DNA of 64,000 nt, taken from NCBI RefSeq assembly GCF_037414475.1, contig NZ_CP147913.1, forward strand, positions 4,958,001 through 5,022,000. The letters are read 5' to 3'. Positions 1 to 7,478 of the stretch are shown in pieces (the first letter of the stretch is position 1; each line of letters begins with the position of its first letter). The DNA is from Myxococcus stipitatus (GTDB lineage: Bacteria > Myxococcota > Myxococcia > Myxococcales > Myxococcaceae). The notes under the pieces were generated by a model. It searched no databases. It saw only the letters and a program-made list of their open reading frames with translations, and was not told where the DNA came from. Made by a program: the position numbers and the translations under genes.

Positions 1-1247
1 CCCCCGTCAACCAGGCGGGGGGCCACCTGAGCAACTTTCACCACATGACGCCGCTGATGGTCGCGGCCGAGAAAGGCCATACGGCCATCGTCCGGATGTT
101 GCTGAAGGCGAAGGCGGACCCGGACCTGCGAGTGCCCCGGCACTCCATGTCATGGCCGCCCACGGGGTGGTCCGCGCGGTGCTTCGCTCGCTCCGAGCGG
201 AAGTCCGGCCCGGAGAAGTTGTTGGCGCAGTCGGGCGCGGGTGGCGACGAGGCGTGTCTGGAGGAGGCGGACTTCCTGGCGGCCGTGCGGATGCAGGAGT
301 CGAAGCGCGCCTTGCTGTTGGGGCGCAATGCGAAGGGCAGGCTTCAGGAGTGTGTCCTCCAGAAGGCACTGGACCTGGCCGTCTACCAGCAGGAGAGCCT
401 CGAGATGCTTCGGGCCGTGGACGCGACGGGGTTCAATCCCAGGTGGGATGTCAGCATGGAGCTCCCGGTGCCCCCCGGGGTGGATGTGTCGATGAGGCCC
501 GGCTCTCGCATCACCGTCACCGCGTACACCCCCGTGCTGCGCGCCATGCGTGAACGTGACGAGAAGGCCGTGCTCGCCCTCGTGAAAGCGGGGGCGCCGC
601 CGCCCAGGCTCGGGATGCTGGTGAGCCGGCGCATGAACTCGGTGGTGTTGCATCTGCTCAAGAAGGGCGCCAACCCCGACGTCCGGGAGCCCGATGGCAA
701 CACGCCGCTCATCGAGGCGGTGCTGGACCGGAACCTCCTGCTCGCGGAGGCCCTGCTCGCGGCGGGCGCGGATGTGAATCTCCCTGGGGAGAAGGAGGTG
801 ACGCCTCTGCTCGCGGCGCTGCGAGGAGACGAGCCCGTGGAAGCGGCGCTGGTGGAGCGGTTGCTCGACGCCAGGGCGGACATCAACAAGGCGGACCGCG
901 CGCGGACGCCCCTGATGGAAGCGGCGAGCCGATGCCTCCCGATGACAGTTGCCCTGTTGTTGCAACGAGGGGCGCGCTGGGAGGGTGCTCCGGGTGGAGG
1001 ACCCGGGCTCTACGAGGAGGCCATGGTCCCTCAGGTGCCTTGCCCGGAGAAAATCACCGTGCAGGTCCTCCGCGCCCTGCGAGACGGGGGCGTCCCGTTT
1101 CATCCCCCGGATGCGAAGGGCCTGGAGTGGCTGCAGGCGCGGGCGCGGGAGTCCCAGATGCTGGGGCCGGAGCTGTACGCGGCGGGATTGCGCCGTCCCG
1201 CGCCCGAGCAACCCAGGGCCACGCCCCCGCCCGGCGGCGCGCGCTAG
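1..1247 (+). CDS. Ankyrin-repeat protein A1, 5' end outside the window
   Basis: The reading frame is open from base 3 and aligns there with the ankyrin proteins at 2319-3719 and 4807-6318, so the true start lies left of the window; the internal ATG at 45 is not the start. Ankyrin-type units are visible (TPLMVAAEKGH, NTPLIEAVLDRN, VTPLLAALRGDEP, RTPLMEAASRCLP), each followed by a short helix pair. The C-terminus ends in a conserved block with ESQMLGPELYAAGLRRP. The two complete relatives carry signal peptides, so this copy is inferred to be exported. Ankyrin repeats mediate protein binding and no catalytic motif is seen. It is the first gene of a tandem A-B-A-B-A array, and the Cys-rich gene B1 starts 70 bases downstream. 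Function unknown. Confidence 0.88.
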   Translation, partial: PVNQAGGHLSNFHHMTPLMVAAEKGHTAIVRMLLKAKADPDLRVPRHSMSWPPTGWSARCFARSERKSGPEKLLAQSGAGGDEACLEEADFLAAVRMQESKRALLLGRNAKGRLQECVLQKALDLAVYQQESLEMLRAVDATGFNPRWDVSMELPVPPGVDVSMRPGSRITVTAYTPVLRAMRERDEKAVLALVKAGAPPPRLGMLVSRRMNSVVLHLLKKGANPDVREPDGNTPLIEAVLDRNLLLAEALLAAGADVNLPGEKEVTPLLAALRGDEPVEAALVERLLDARADINKADRARTPLMEAASRCLPMTVALLLQRGARWEGAPGGGPGLYEEAMVPQVPCPEKITVQVLRALRDGGVPFHPPDAKGLEWLQARARESQMLGPELYAAGLRRPAPEQPRATPPPGGAR

Positions 1248-1296
1248 CAGGCCCGTGTCTCCTCGTCGCCCCAGGGGCGGCTTTCCAATGGCCACT

Positions 1297-1314
1297 GTCA
1301 TTGGGTTGAATGAC
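1297..1314 (+). promoter_or_regulatory. Conserved stem-loop just upstream of B1
   Basis: A perfect 6-bp inverted repeat, GTCATT-GGGTTG-AATGAC, ends 3 bases before the ATG at 1318. The same 18 bases occur at the same place before B2 (3743-3760), inside a conserved stretch that begins with CTTTCCAA. The duplicated arrangement could be a translational control element or simply an undiverged copy. Confidence 0.5.
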
Positions 1315-1317
1315 GGG

Positions 1318-2322
1318 ATGGCCACCCCCTGGAGTCAGGGCGTCCCGAAGAACCTGGTGATTGTCGCGCTCTGCCTGTTGGTGGGCGGAGCCGCGGCGTT
1401 CGCCCTGCGGGAGCCGAGAGCTCCCGGGGCGCTTCCGGTAGCGCCCGTGGTTTCGGATGGAGGCACGGGGGTTCCCACGGGGGGGCCCGAGGTTCCCACG
1501 GGAGGTCCCGAGGTTCCCATCCGGGACGGGAAGAAGGCCCGGCTCACCGGGGCCTACGTCGACCCACGCAGGCCGCGCCGGATGCCCCCAGGGCCCGAGA
1601 TGCGCCATGGCACCGCGGACGTCTGGTGTGAGGGATTGTCCCTGGAGCGCTGTGGCAAGTACCCCCAGGACTGCGAGGTCGGCGTCTATTGCGACGGCGT
1701 GAGGTTCTGCCGGAGCCAGCCCCGCTTTCCCAGTCCGGAGACGTGCGCGGGTGAAGGCATCCTGGGCGCCAACGTGGCGTGTTGCTCCGGGCTCGTCGCG
1801 CGGTGTGGGATTCCCGAGGGAGGACGCGGGACATGCAATCCCCAGCAGGGCGATGAGTCGGAGCCGGTCTGCATCCGCTGTGGCGATGGCATGTGTGGCC
1901 CGTTCGAGCAGGCCTGCAACTGTCCCGAGGACTGTGCTCCGAGTGAGGCCCGGCCCAAGCTTCGCTATCGAGGCCTGAGGCCCGAGGGGCCGGAGGACTT
2001 CGCCCTTGATGCTTCCGCCGCGCCCGCGCAGTGCCTGGATACCCAGCCGTCCCCAGGGGCCGTCCACAACTGCCTGGTGGCGTGGAGCGAGAGCCTCTTC
2101 GGGTTGCGCACCGTCGCCGAGCTCGAGCGGGCCGAGGACCTCAAGCCCTTCACGCCGTTCGACCTTGACCTGATGCGCTGCCTGGAGCGCTCGTCCTCGT
2201 ACGCCTACCGCCGGAGCGAGACGTCGCGAGAGGGCTGCATCGAGGCGCTGTATCGGCGCACCCGCGATTCACGGCTGGACAAGCTGCGGTGGTTCTCCAC
2301 CTTGTCTGGAGGTGCGCGATGA
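1318..2322 (+). CDS. Membrane-anchored Cys-rich protein B1
   Basis: Unrecognised protein of 334 aa. An N-terminal hydrophobic segment (VIVALCLLVGGAAAFAL) probably acts as a signal anchor. It is followed by a Gly/Pro-rich linker with repeated PTGGPEVP units, then a Cys-rich domain (VWCEGLSLERCGKYP, GVYCDG, ACCSGLVARCG) ending in CGDGMCGPFEQACNCPEDC, a C-G-D-G-x-C pattern common in secreted myxobacterial proteins. A C-terminal helical domain carries two more Cys. The start at 1318 is chosen because it matches the homologous ATG of B2; an in-frame ATG at 1288 is ATT in the other copy. Its stop overlaps the A2 start by ATGA, so the two are translationally coupled. The disulfide-rich domain is inferred to be periplasmic. 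Confidence 0.85.
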   Translation: MATPWSQGVPKNLVIVALCLLVGGAAAFALREPRAPGALPVAPVVSDGGTGVPTGGPEVPTGGPEVPIRDGKKARLTGAYVDPRRPRRMPPGPEMRHGTADVWCEGLSLERCGKYPQDCEVGVYCDGVRFCRSQPRFPSPETCAGEGILGANVACCSGLVARCGIPEGGRGTCNPQQGDESEPVCIRCGDGMCGPFEQACNCPEDCAPSEARPKLRYRGLRPEGPEDFALDASAAPAQCLDTQPSPGAVHNCLVAWSESLFGLRTVAELERAEDLKPFTPFDLDLMRCLERSSSYAYRRSETSREGCIEALYRRTRDSRLDKLRWFSTLSGGAR

Positions 2323-3719
2323 AGCCCGTCCTCGTTCGAGTGTTGTCGGCGTGGATTCTGGCCGGCCTCGTCTTGGGTGGCGCCTTCTCCGCACGGGCCG
2401 AGCGGCGTGAGGTGTTGGTCATCCGGGAGGTGTCTCCCCTTCAAGCGGCGAGCGACGGGGATGCGGTGATGATGAAGGCCGTCATCGACCGCAAGTTCGA
2501 CCTCAACCAGCCCGGCGGGCCCATGAGCAACCATCGCCTCATGACGCCGCTGATGGTCGCGTCCGAGAAAGGGCACGCGGGCATCGTCCGGATGTTGCTG
2601 AAGGCGAAGGCGGACCTGGACCTGCGCGTCCCCCGGCATTCCGCGTCGTGGCCTCCCTACGGTTGGTCCGCGCGGTGCTTTGCTCGCTCCGGGCGGAAGC
2701 CCAGCCCGGAGAAGCTGCTGGTGCAGGTGGGCGCGAGCGGCGACGAGGCGTGTCTGGAGGAGGCGGACTTCCTGGCGGCGGTGCGCAGGCAGGACGTGAA
2801 GCGCACCTTGCAGCTGGGGCGCCGCGCGAAGGGCAGGCTTCAGGAGCGGGTCCTCAAGGCGGCCTTGGACCAGGCCATCAAGGACAAGAGCCTCGCGATG
2901 CTTCGGGCCGTGGACGCGGTGGGGTTCAATCCCAACTGGAGCATCAGCGTGGAGCTCCCCGTGGCCCCCGGGACGGATGTGTCGATGCGGCCCGGCTCAC
3001 GCATCAGGGTCTCCGCGAGCTCTCCCGCGCAGAAGGCCATGGATTCCCACGACGAGAAGACCCTGCTCGCGCTCGTGAAGGCGGGAGAGAAGCCGCCCAT
3101 GCTCATGATGATGGTGAGATGGGGGATGACCTCGGTGGTGCTGCACCAGCTCCAGCAGGGCGCCAACCCGGATACCGGAGAGCATGCCGGCAACACGCCG
3201 CTCATCGAGGCGGTGCTGGCTCGGAACCAGGTGCTCGTGGACGCACTGCTCGCGGCGGGCGCGAACGTGAATCTCCCGGGGGAGGTGGAAGTGACGCCCC
3301 TGCTCGCCGCGCTGCGAGGCGACAAGCCCGTGGAGTTGGGGCTGGTGGAGCGGTTGCTCGACGCCAAGGCGGACATCAACCTGGCGGACCGGACCCGGAC
3401 ACCCTTGATGGATGCGGCGAGCCGCTGTCTGCCGAAGGCGGTCGCCCTGCTGTTGAAGCGGGGGGCCCGCTGGGATGTGCCTCCCGACGGAGGGGCGGGG
3501 CTCTACGAAGAGGCCGTCGTCCCTCAGGTTCCTTGCTCGGAGAAGGTCACCGCGCAGGTCCTCCAGGCCCTCCGGGAAGGGGGAGTCCCGCTCCAGCATC
3601 CGGATGAGACCCACCTGGACTGGCTGCGAGTCCGCGCGGCGGAGTCCCAGATGCTGGGCCCTCAGCTGTATGCGGCGGGGTTGCGCCCCCCGTCCAAGGC
3701 CCAGCCCCCGCTTCCCTAG
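2319..3719 (+). CDS. Exported ankyrin-repeat protein A2
   Basis: Protein of 466 aa with a clear Sec signal peptide (MKPVLVRVLSAWILAGLVLG, then GAFSARA as cleavage region). The mature part contains ankyrin units (MTPLMVASEKGHAGIVRMLL, NTPLIEAVLARNQ, VTPLLAALRGDKP, RTPLMDAASRCLP) and the same C-terminal block (ESQMLGPQLYAAGLRPP) as A1 and A3. The ATG at 2319 overlaps the B1 stop as ATGA and is the only start that gives a signal peptide at the N-terminus. It is strongly similar to A1 along the whole length, so the A-B unit was duplicated in tandem. Inferred role: a periplasmic binding or scaffolding protein, possibly for the product of the adjacent Cys-rich gene. Confidence 0.92.
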   Translation: MKPVLVRVLSAWILAGLVLGGAFSARAERREVLVIREVSPLQAASDGDAVMMKAVIDRKFDLNQPGGPMSNHRLMTPLMVASEKGHAGIVRMLLKAKADLDLRVPRHSASWPPYGWSARCFARSGRKPSPEKLLVQVGASGDEACLEEADFLAAVRRQDVKRTLQLGRRAKGRLQERVLKAALDQAIKDKSLAMLRAVDAVGFNPNWSISVELPVAPGTDVSMRPGSRIRVSASSPAQKAMDSHDEKTLLALVKAGEKPPMLMMMVRWGMTSVVLHQLQQGANPDTGEHAGNTPLIEAVLARNQVLVDALLAAGANVNLPGEVEVTPLLAALRGDKPVELGLVERLLDAKADINLADRTRTPLMDAASRCLPKAVALLLKRGARWDVPPDGGAGLYEEAVVPQVPCSEKVTAQVLQALREGGVPLQHPDETHLDWLRVRAAESQMLGPQLYAAGLRPPSKAQPPLP

Positions 3720-3742
3720 GGAGGTGCTTTCCAATTGCCAAT

Positions 3743-3760
3743 GTCATTGGGTTGAATGAC
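3743..3760 (+). promoter_or_regulatory. Conserved stem-loop just upstream of B2
   Basis: Second copy of GTCATT-GGGTTG-AATGAC, ending 3 bases before the ATG at 3764. The TTG inside the loop is also an in-frame possible start (3752), so the structure could hide or present a start codon. Confidence 0.5.
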
Positions 3761-3763
3761 GAA

Positions 3764-4810
3764 ATGGCCAGTCCCTCCCGGAGTCCGGGCATCGCGAAGA
3801 ATGTGCTCACCGTCGCGCTCTTTCTGCTTGTGGGGGGAGCGGTGGCCTTCGCCTTGTGGGCGCCGAGCCCGAGCGCTCCGGGGGCGCCGCCGATGGAGCC
3901 CGTGGCGTTCGAGCCCGTGGCCTTCGATGCAGGCGCCACGGTGGCCACGGGCGCTCCGGTGGTTCCCGAGGGGGGGCCCGTGATGTCCGCGGAAGGGGTG
4001 CCCGTGGTTCCTCCTGGCGACGAGGAGTTGGACCGGCTCTCCTCGGCGCGCCGTGTCGAACCACGCCGCCCGGAACGAATCGGTTGGGGGCCCGCGCTGC
4101 GCGTGTGGTGCGAGGGCTTGCCCGTGGAACACTGTGGCAAGTACCCCAAGGACTGCGAGGTCGGCGTCTACTGTGATGGGGAGCGGTTCTGCAGGCGCAA
4201 GGAGTTGCCCTCCGGTCAGGAGACCTGCGCGGGGGAGGGCATCCAGGGGGCCGTCGTCGCGTGTTGCCCCGGGCTGGTGGCCCGGTGTGGAGCGCCGTCG
4301 GGCGGCGAGACGTGCGACCCCCAGAAGGGGGATGAATCGGAGCCGGTCTGCATCCGCTGTGGCGACGGGGTGTGTGGTCCGCTCGAGCAGCCTTGCAACT
4401 GTCCCGAGGACTGCGCCCCGAGCGAGGCGCGGCCCAAGCTGCGCTATCAAGGGCTGTGGCCCGAGGGGCTCGCGTCCAAGGATGCCCATGCTCCGGTTGG
4501 GACCACCACGCCTGGGCAGTGTCTGGACGCCCGGAGGTCTCCCGAATCCATCCATCGCTGCCTGGTGTCCTGGGGCGAGGGCCTCTTCGGATTGAGCCGT
4601 GCCGCCGAACTTCGGCGGGTCGATGTCCTGGTGGCGTTCACCCCGTTTGATGTCGACCTGATGGGCTGTCTGGAGCTCGCGTCCTCATACTCCCGCCGTC
4701 GGAGCGAGTCCTCGCGAGAGGGGTGTCTCGAGGCGTTGTACCAGCGCACCCAGGACCCACGGCTCGACAAGTTGCGGTGGTTCTCCAGCAAGTACGGAGG
4801 TGGCAGATGA
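3764..4810 (+). CDS. Membrane-anchored Cys-rich protein B2
   Basis: Paralogue of B1, 348 aa. It has the same order: N-terminal hydrophobic anchor (VLTVALFLLVGGAVAFAL), low-complexity Ala/Pro/Val linker, Cys-rich domain (VWCEGLPVEHCGKYP, GVYCDGERFC, CGDGVCGPLEQPCNCPEDC) and a helical tail with SREGCLEALYQRTQDPRLDK. The linker is the least conserved part and the Cys positions are kept. The ATG at 3764 is preferred over the in-frame TTG at 3752 because it aligns with the B1 start. Its stop codon overlaps the A3 start as ATGA. Function unknown. Confidence 0.87.
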   Translation: MASPSRSPGIAKNVLTVALFLLVGGAVAFALWAPSPSAPGAPPMEPVAFEPVAFDAGATVATGAPVVPEGGPVMSAEGVPVVPPGDEELDRLSSARRVEPRRPERIGWGPALRVWCEGLPVEHCGKYPKDCEVGVYCDGERFCRRKELPSGQETCAGEGIQGAVVACCPGLVARCGAPSGGETCDPQKGDESEPVCIRCGDGVCGPLEQPCNCPEDCAPSEARPKLRYQGLWPEGLASKDAHAPVGTTTPGQCLDARRSPESIHRCLVSWGEGLFGLSRAAELRRVDVLVAFTPFDVDLMGCLELASSYSRRRSESSREGCLEALYQRTQDPRLDKLRWFSSKYGGGR

Positions 4811-6318
4811 GGCCCTATCTCGTTCGAGTGCTGTCGTGGTTTGGGCTGGCCTGCTTCCTCTGGAGTGGCCCCGCTGACGCGAAGCGCAGCGAAATCATCC
4901 AGATCATCAAAGGGCTTAGGGTTCCCGCCGACGAGGAGGTGGATGCGTCTTTCTATGAGGAGGTGGACGCGTCTTTCTATGGGGAGCAACGCAGGGAAAT
5001 CGCCGCGGCGAGGGTGAGAGAATCAGCGCAGCTGAAGAAAAAGCTCTCCAGAACCAAGGCGGTCAACTGGCCGATGGGGGATTGCTGGCCTGCTGACTGT
5101 CTCGGCATGACGCCGCTCATGTTGGCGGCCGAGAGGGGGTATTCGGACATCGTCCACAAGCACTTGGAGGCGAAGGCGAACCCGAACTTGAGAGTGCCCC
5201 GAGATGATTCTCGTTCCAGAGAATCGTGGCCCCCCCATGGTTGGACCGCGCGGTGCTTCGCTCGTGCCGCGCGAAAGGCGGATTCAGAGGCGCTGCTGGT
5301 GCAGGCGGGTTCGAGCGGCGACGCGGCGTGTCTGACGGAGGTGGACTTCCTCCTGGCGGTGCGGACGCGGGACGTGAAGCGAGCCTCGCAGCTGGGGCTC
5401 CGCGCGAAGGGCAAGCTCCAGCCCAAGGTCCTCCAGGCCGCGATGGCGCAGGCCCTCGCGGACCAGAGCCCCGGGATGATTCGGGCCGTGGAGGCGGCGG
5501 GGCTCAATCCCAGCAAGGACGTCCGTGTGACGCTGTTCGTGGATTCAGGCGTGGATGTGTCGATGAGGCCCGGCTCGCGCATCATCATCATCGCGAAAAC
5601 GCCCATGATGAGGGCCGTGGAGGCGCGCGACGAGAAGAAGGTGCTCGTGCTCATGAAAGCGGGTGAGTCGCCGCCCACGCTCGCGAGGCTGGTGAAGTTC
5701 GGAATGACGTCGATGGTGCGGCACCAGCTCAAGGCGGGCGTCAGTCCCGATAACAGGGAGGATGGCGGCAACACGCCGCTCATCGAGGCGGCGTCGGGCC
5801 GGAACCTGGCGCTCGTGGAGGTCCTGCTCGCGGCGGGCGCGGATGTGAATCTCCCCGGCGCGGGTGCGGTGACGCCATTGCTCGCGGCGCTGCGAGGCGG
5901 CAAGCCCGTGGAGTTGGCGCTGGTGGAGCGGCTGCTCGATGCCAAGGCGGACAGCAGCAAGTCGGACGGTGTTCGAACGCCCCTGATGGAGGCGGCGAGC
6001 CGGTGTCTGCCGAAGGCGGTCGCCTTGTTGTTGCGAAAGGGGGCTCGCTGGGACGTGCTCCCGGACGGCGGCGTGGGCCACTACGAAGAGGCCGTGGTCC
6101 CTCGGTTGGATTGTCCCGAGAGGGTCACCGTCCAGGTCGTCCGCGCGCTGCGAGAGGGGGGCGTCCCAATGACCCCGCTGGATGCGGCTCAGCTGGGGTG
6201 GCTGCGCGCCCGCGCACGGGAGTCCAGGATGCTGGGCCCGGAGTTGTACGCGGCGGGCTTGCCTCGTCCAGAGCAGGAGCAGCCCAAGTCCCAGCCCCCG
6301 CCTATCGGCGTGCGTTAG
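4807..6318 (+). CDS. Exported ankyrin-repeat protein A3
   Basis: Protein of 503 aa with signal peptide MRPYLVRVLSWFGLACFLW ending near ADA-K. The ankyrin units are the same as in A1 and A2 (MTPLMLAAERGYSDIVHKHL, NTPLIEAASGRNL, VTPLLAALRGGKP, RTPLMEAASRCLP). The mature N-terminus has an insertion absent from A2, which includes an exact duplication of eight residues (EEVDASFY) from a 24-bp tandem repeat. The ATG at 4807 overlaps the B2 stop. It is the last A copy and has no B gene after it: the next gene is convergent and the two stops overlap by 4 bases. The array therefore ends with an unpaired A. Confidence 0.92.
   Translation: MRPYLVRVLSWFGLACFLWSGPADAKRSEIIQIIKGLRVPADEEVDASFYEEVDASFYGEQRREIAAARVRESAQLKKKLSRTKAVNWPMGDCWPADCLGMTPLMLAAERGYSDIVHKHLEAKANPNLRVPRDDSRSRESWPPHGWTARCFARAARKADSEALLVQAGSSGDAACLTEVDFLLAVRTRDVKRASQLGLRAKGKLQPKVLQAAMAQALADQSPGMIRAVEAAGLNPSKDVRVTLFVDSGVDVSMRPGSRIIIIAKTPMMRAVEARDEKKVLVLMKAGESPPTLARLVKFGMTSMVRHQLKAGVSPDNREDGGNTPLIEAASGRNLALVEVLLAAGADVNLPGAGAVTPLLAALRGGKPVELALVERLLDAKADSSKSDGVRTPLMEAASRCLPKAVALLLRKGARWDVLPDGGVGHYEEAVVPRLDCPERVTVQVVRALREGGVPMTPLDAAQLGWLRARARESRMLGPELYAAGLPRPEQEQPKSQPPPIGVR
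4933..4980 (+). repeat. 24-bp tandem duplication inside A3
   Basis: Two adjacent 24-base copies, differing at one position (GAT/GAC), encode EEVDASFY twice. They lie just after the signal peptide and keep the frame. The near identity suggests a recent slippage event. Confidence 0.9.
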
Positions 6319-7370
6319 GGCAGCTCGCAGTCGAGGATGTCCGTGTCGAACACGGGGCCCAGCAGCATCCGCTTTCCGAAGACGGCCGCGGTGGCCGTGG
6401 CGGCGGTCTGCTTCCCGTCGTCGAGATAGACCTCCGACATCTTCATGTCCGCGCCCGTGCCGGTGAAGCGCAGCACCTGCGCGGGAGCCCGGGTGAGGCC
6501 CTTCAGGTCCGTGGCGTGGGCCACGAAGTCGAACAGCTTGGGGTGGGCGGCAATCCAGAGGTCGCCCCGCTCATCCAACTCGATGTTGTCCGGCGCGGTG
6601 TCCAACGCGAGCGTGTGGCTCAGCGTCAGCGCTCCCGTCGCCGGGTCGCGCGCGTAGCTGCGCAGGGACTTGCCCACCGTCTGCGTCAGGTACAGCGTCT
6701 TCCCATCGCGGGAGAGGTTGATGCCGTTGGCGTAGGCGGTTCCGTGGATGACCTGCTGGAAGCGCTGGCCGTCGAAGTAGAGGACGCTGCCCAGGCCGAG
6801 TTGGAGGTAGTCCTCCAGCGTGCGCATCAACCCGGGCGGCTTGCCGTGGTCGTTGGTGACGTAGAAGCGCTCGGCGTCCACCGCGAGGATGTCATTGGGC
6901 GAGATGAGCAGCGGGTCCTTCAGCGTGGCCTTGTGGATGAGCATCCCGTCCGCGCCCACCTCGAAGCGCTCCACCTGGTTCGTCGCGCCGTCGGGGTGGT
7001 TCACCACGAACAGCGTCTGCGTGCCGTCCGGCGCGACGAAGAGGCTGATGCCGTGGGGATGGAAGTCCTGGGAGAAGCCCCGCGTGAGCAGCACGGGCGG
7101 CGTGTGGCTCCCGGGCTCGTAGCGGAAGATGCCGCCTGGGACGGGGCGGCCCGCCGCGGTGGCCCTGCGGTCGTCGGAGGAGACGTAGGCGAAGCCCAGG
7201 CTCGGATGGAAGGTGAGGTCCTCCGCGCCCGGCATCCCCGCCACGGGTCTGCACGGGCCGGGGGCGTGGGGCTCCAGGTGCTTGAACTGCCCCGCGTCCC
7301 GGAGCGTCTTGACGGCGAACGCCGCCACCGCCACGAGCAACACACCCGCGACCAGCAAGAACTTCTTCAT
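6315..7370 (-). CDS. Paraoxonase/arylesterase-like lactonase
   Basis: Six-bladed propeller hydrolase of the PON family, 351 aa, expected to open lactones and aryl esters with Ca2+. The ligands recognised in PON1 can be placed with a near-constant offset: E50-D51, N159 (SPNDI), N215 (YANGIN) and D261-N262 (PDNIELDERGDLW). The His pair H106 (HPHGIS) and H125 (VNHPDG) has the same 19-residue spacing as PON1 H115/H134. Cys40 and the near-terminal Cys348 match the PON1 disulfide pair. The N-terminus is a hydrophobic signal or anchor (FLLVAGVLLVAVAAFAV), so it probably acts outside the cytoplasm. It is convergent with A3, with stops overlapping by 4 bases. Substrate is not deducible; acyl-homoserine lactones are one possibility. 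Confidence 0.9.
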   Translation of the reverse strand: MKKFLLVAGVLLVAVAAFAVKTLRDAGQFKHLEPHAPGPCRPVAGMPGAEDLTFHPSLGFAYVSSDDRRATAAGRPVPGGIFRYEPGSHTPPVLLTRGFSQDFHPHGISLFVAPDGTQTLFVVNHPDGATNQVERFEVGADGMLIHKATLKDPLLISPNDILAVDAERFYVTNDHGKPPGLMRTLEDYLQLGLGSVLYFDGQRFQQVIHGTAYANGINLSRDGKTLYLTQTVGKSLRSYARDPATGALTLSHTLALDTAPDNIELDERGDLWIAAHPKLFDFVAHATDLKGLTRAPAQVLRFTGTGADMKMSEVYLDDGKQTAATATAAVFGKRMLLGPVFDTDILDCELP

Positions 7371-7478
7371 GGGGCCTCGACCGGGAAAAAGACCCCCTCA
7401 GGTTAACAGGGCCCGTGGCCTACGCCGTGGGATTCAAGGCCCCTTCTGGCGCGGCGCGGCTCCGGCTCGCTGGGGGCC

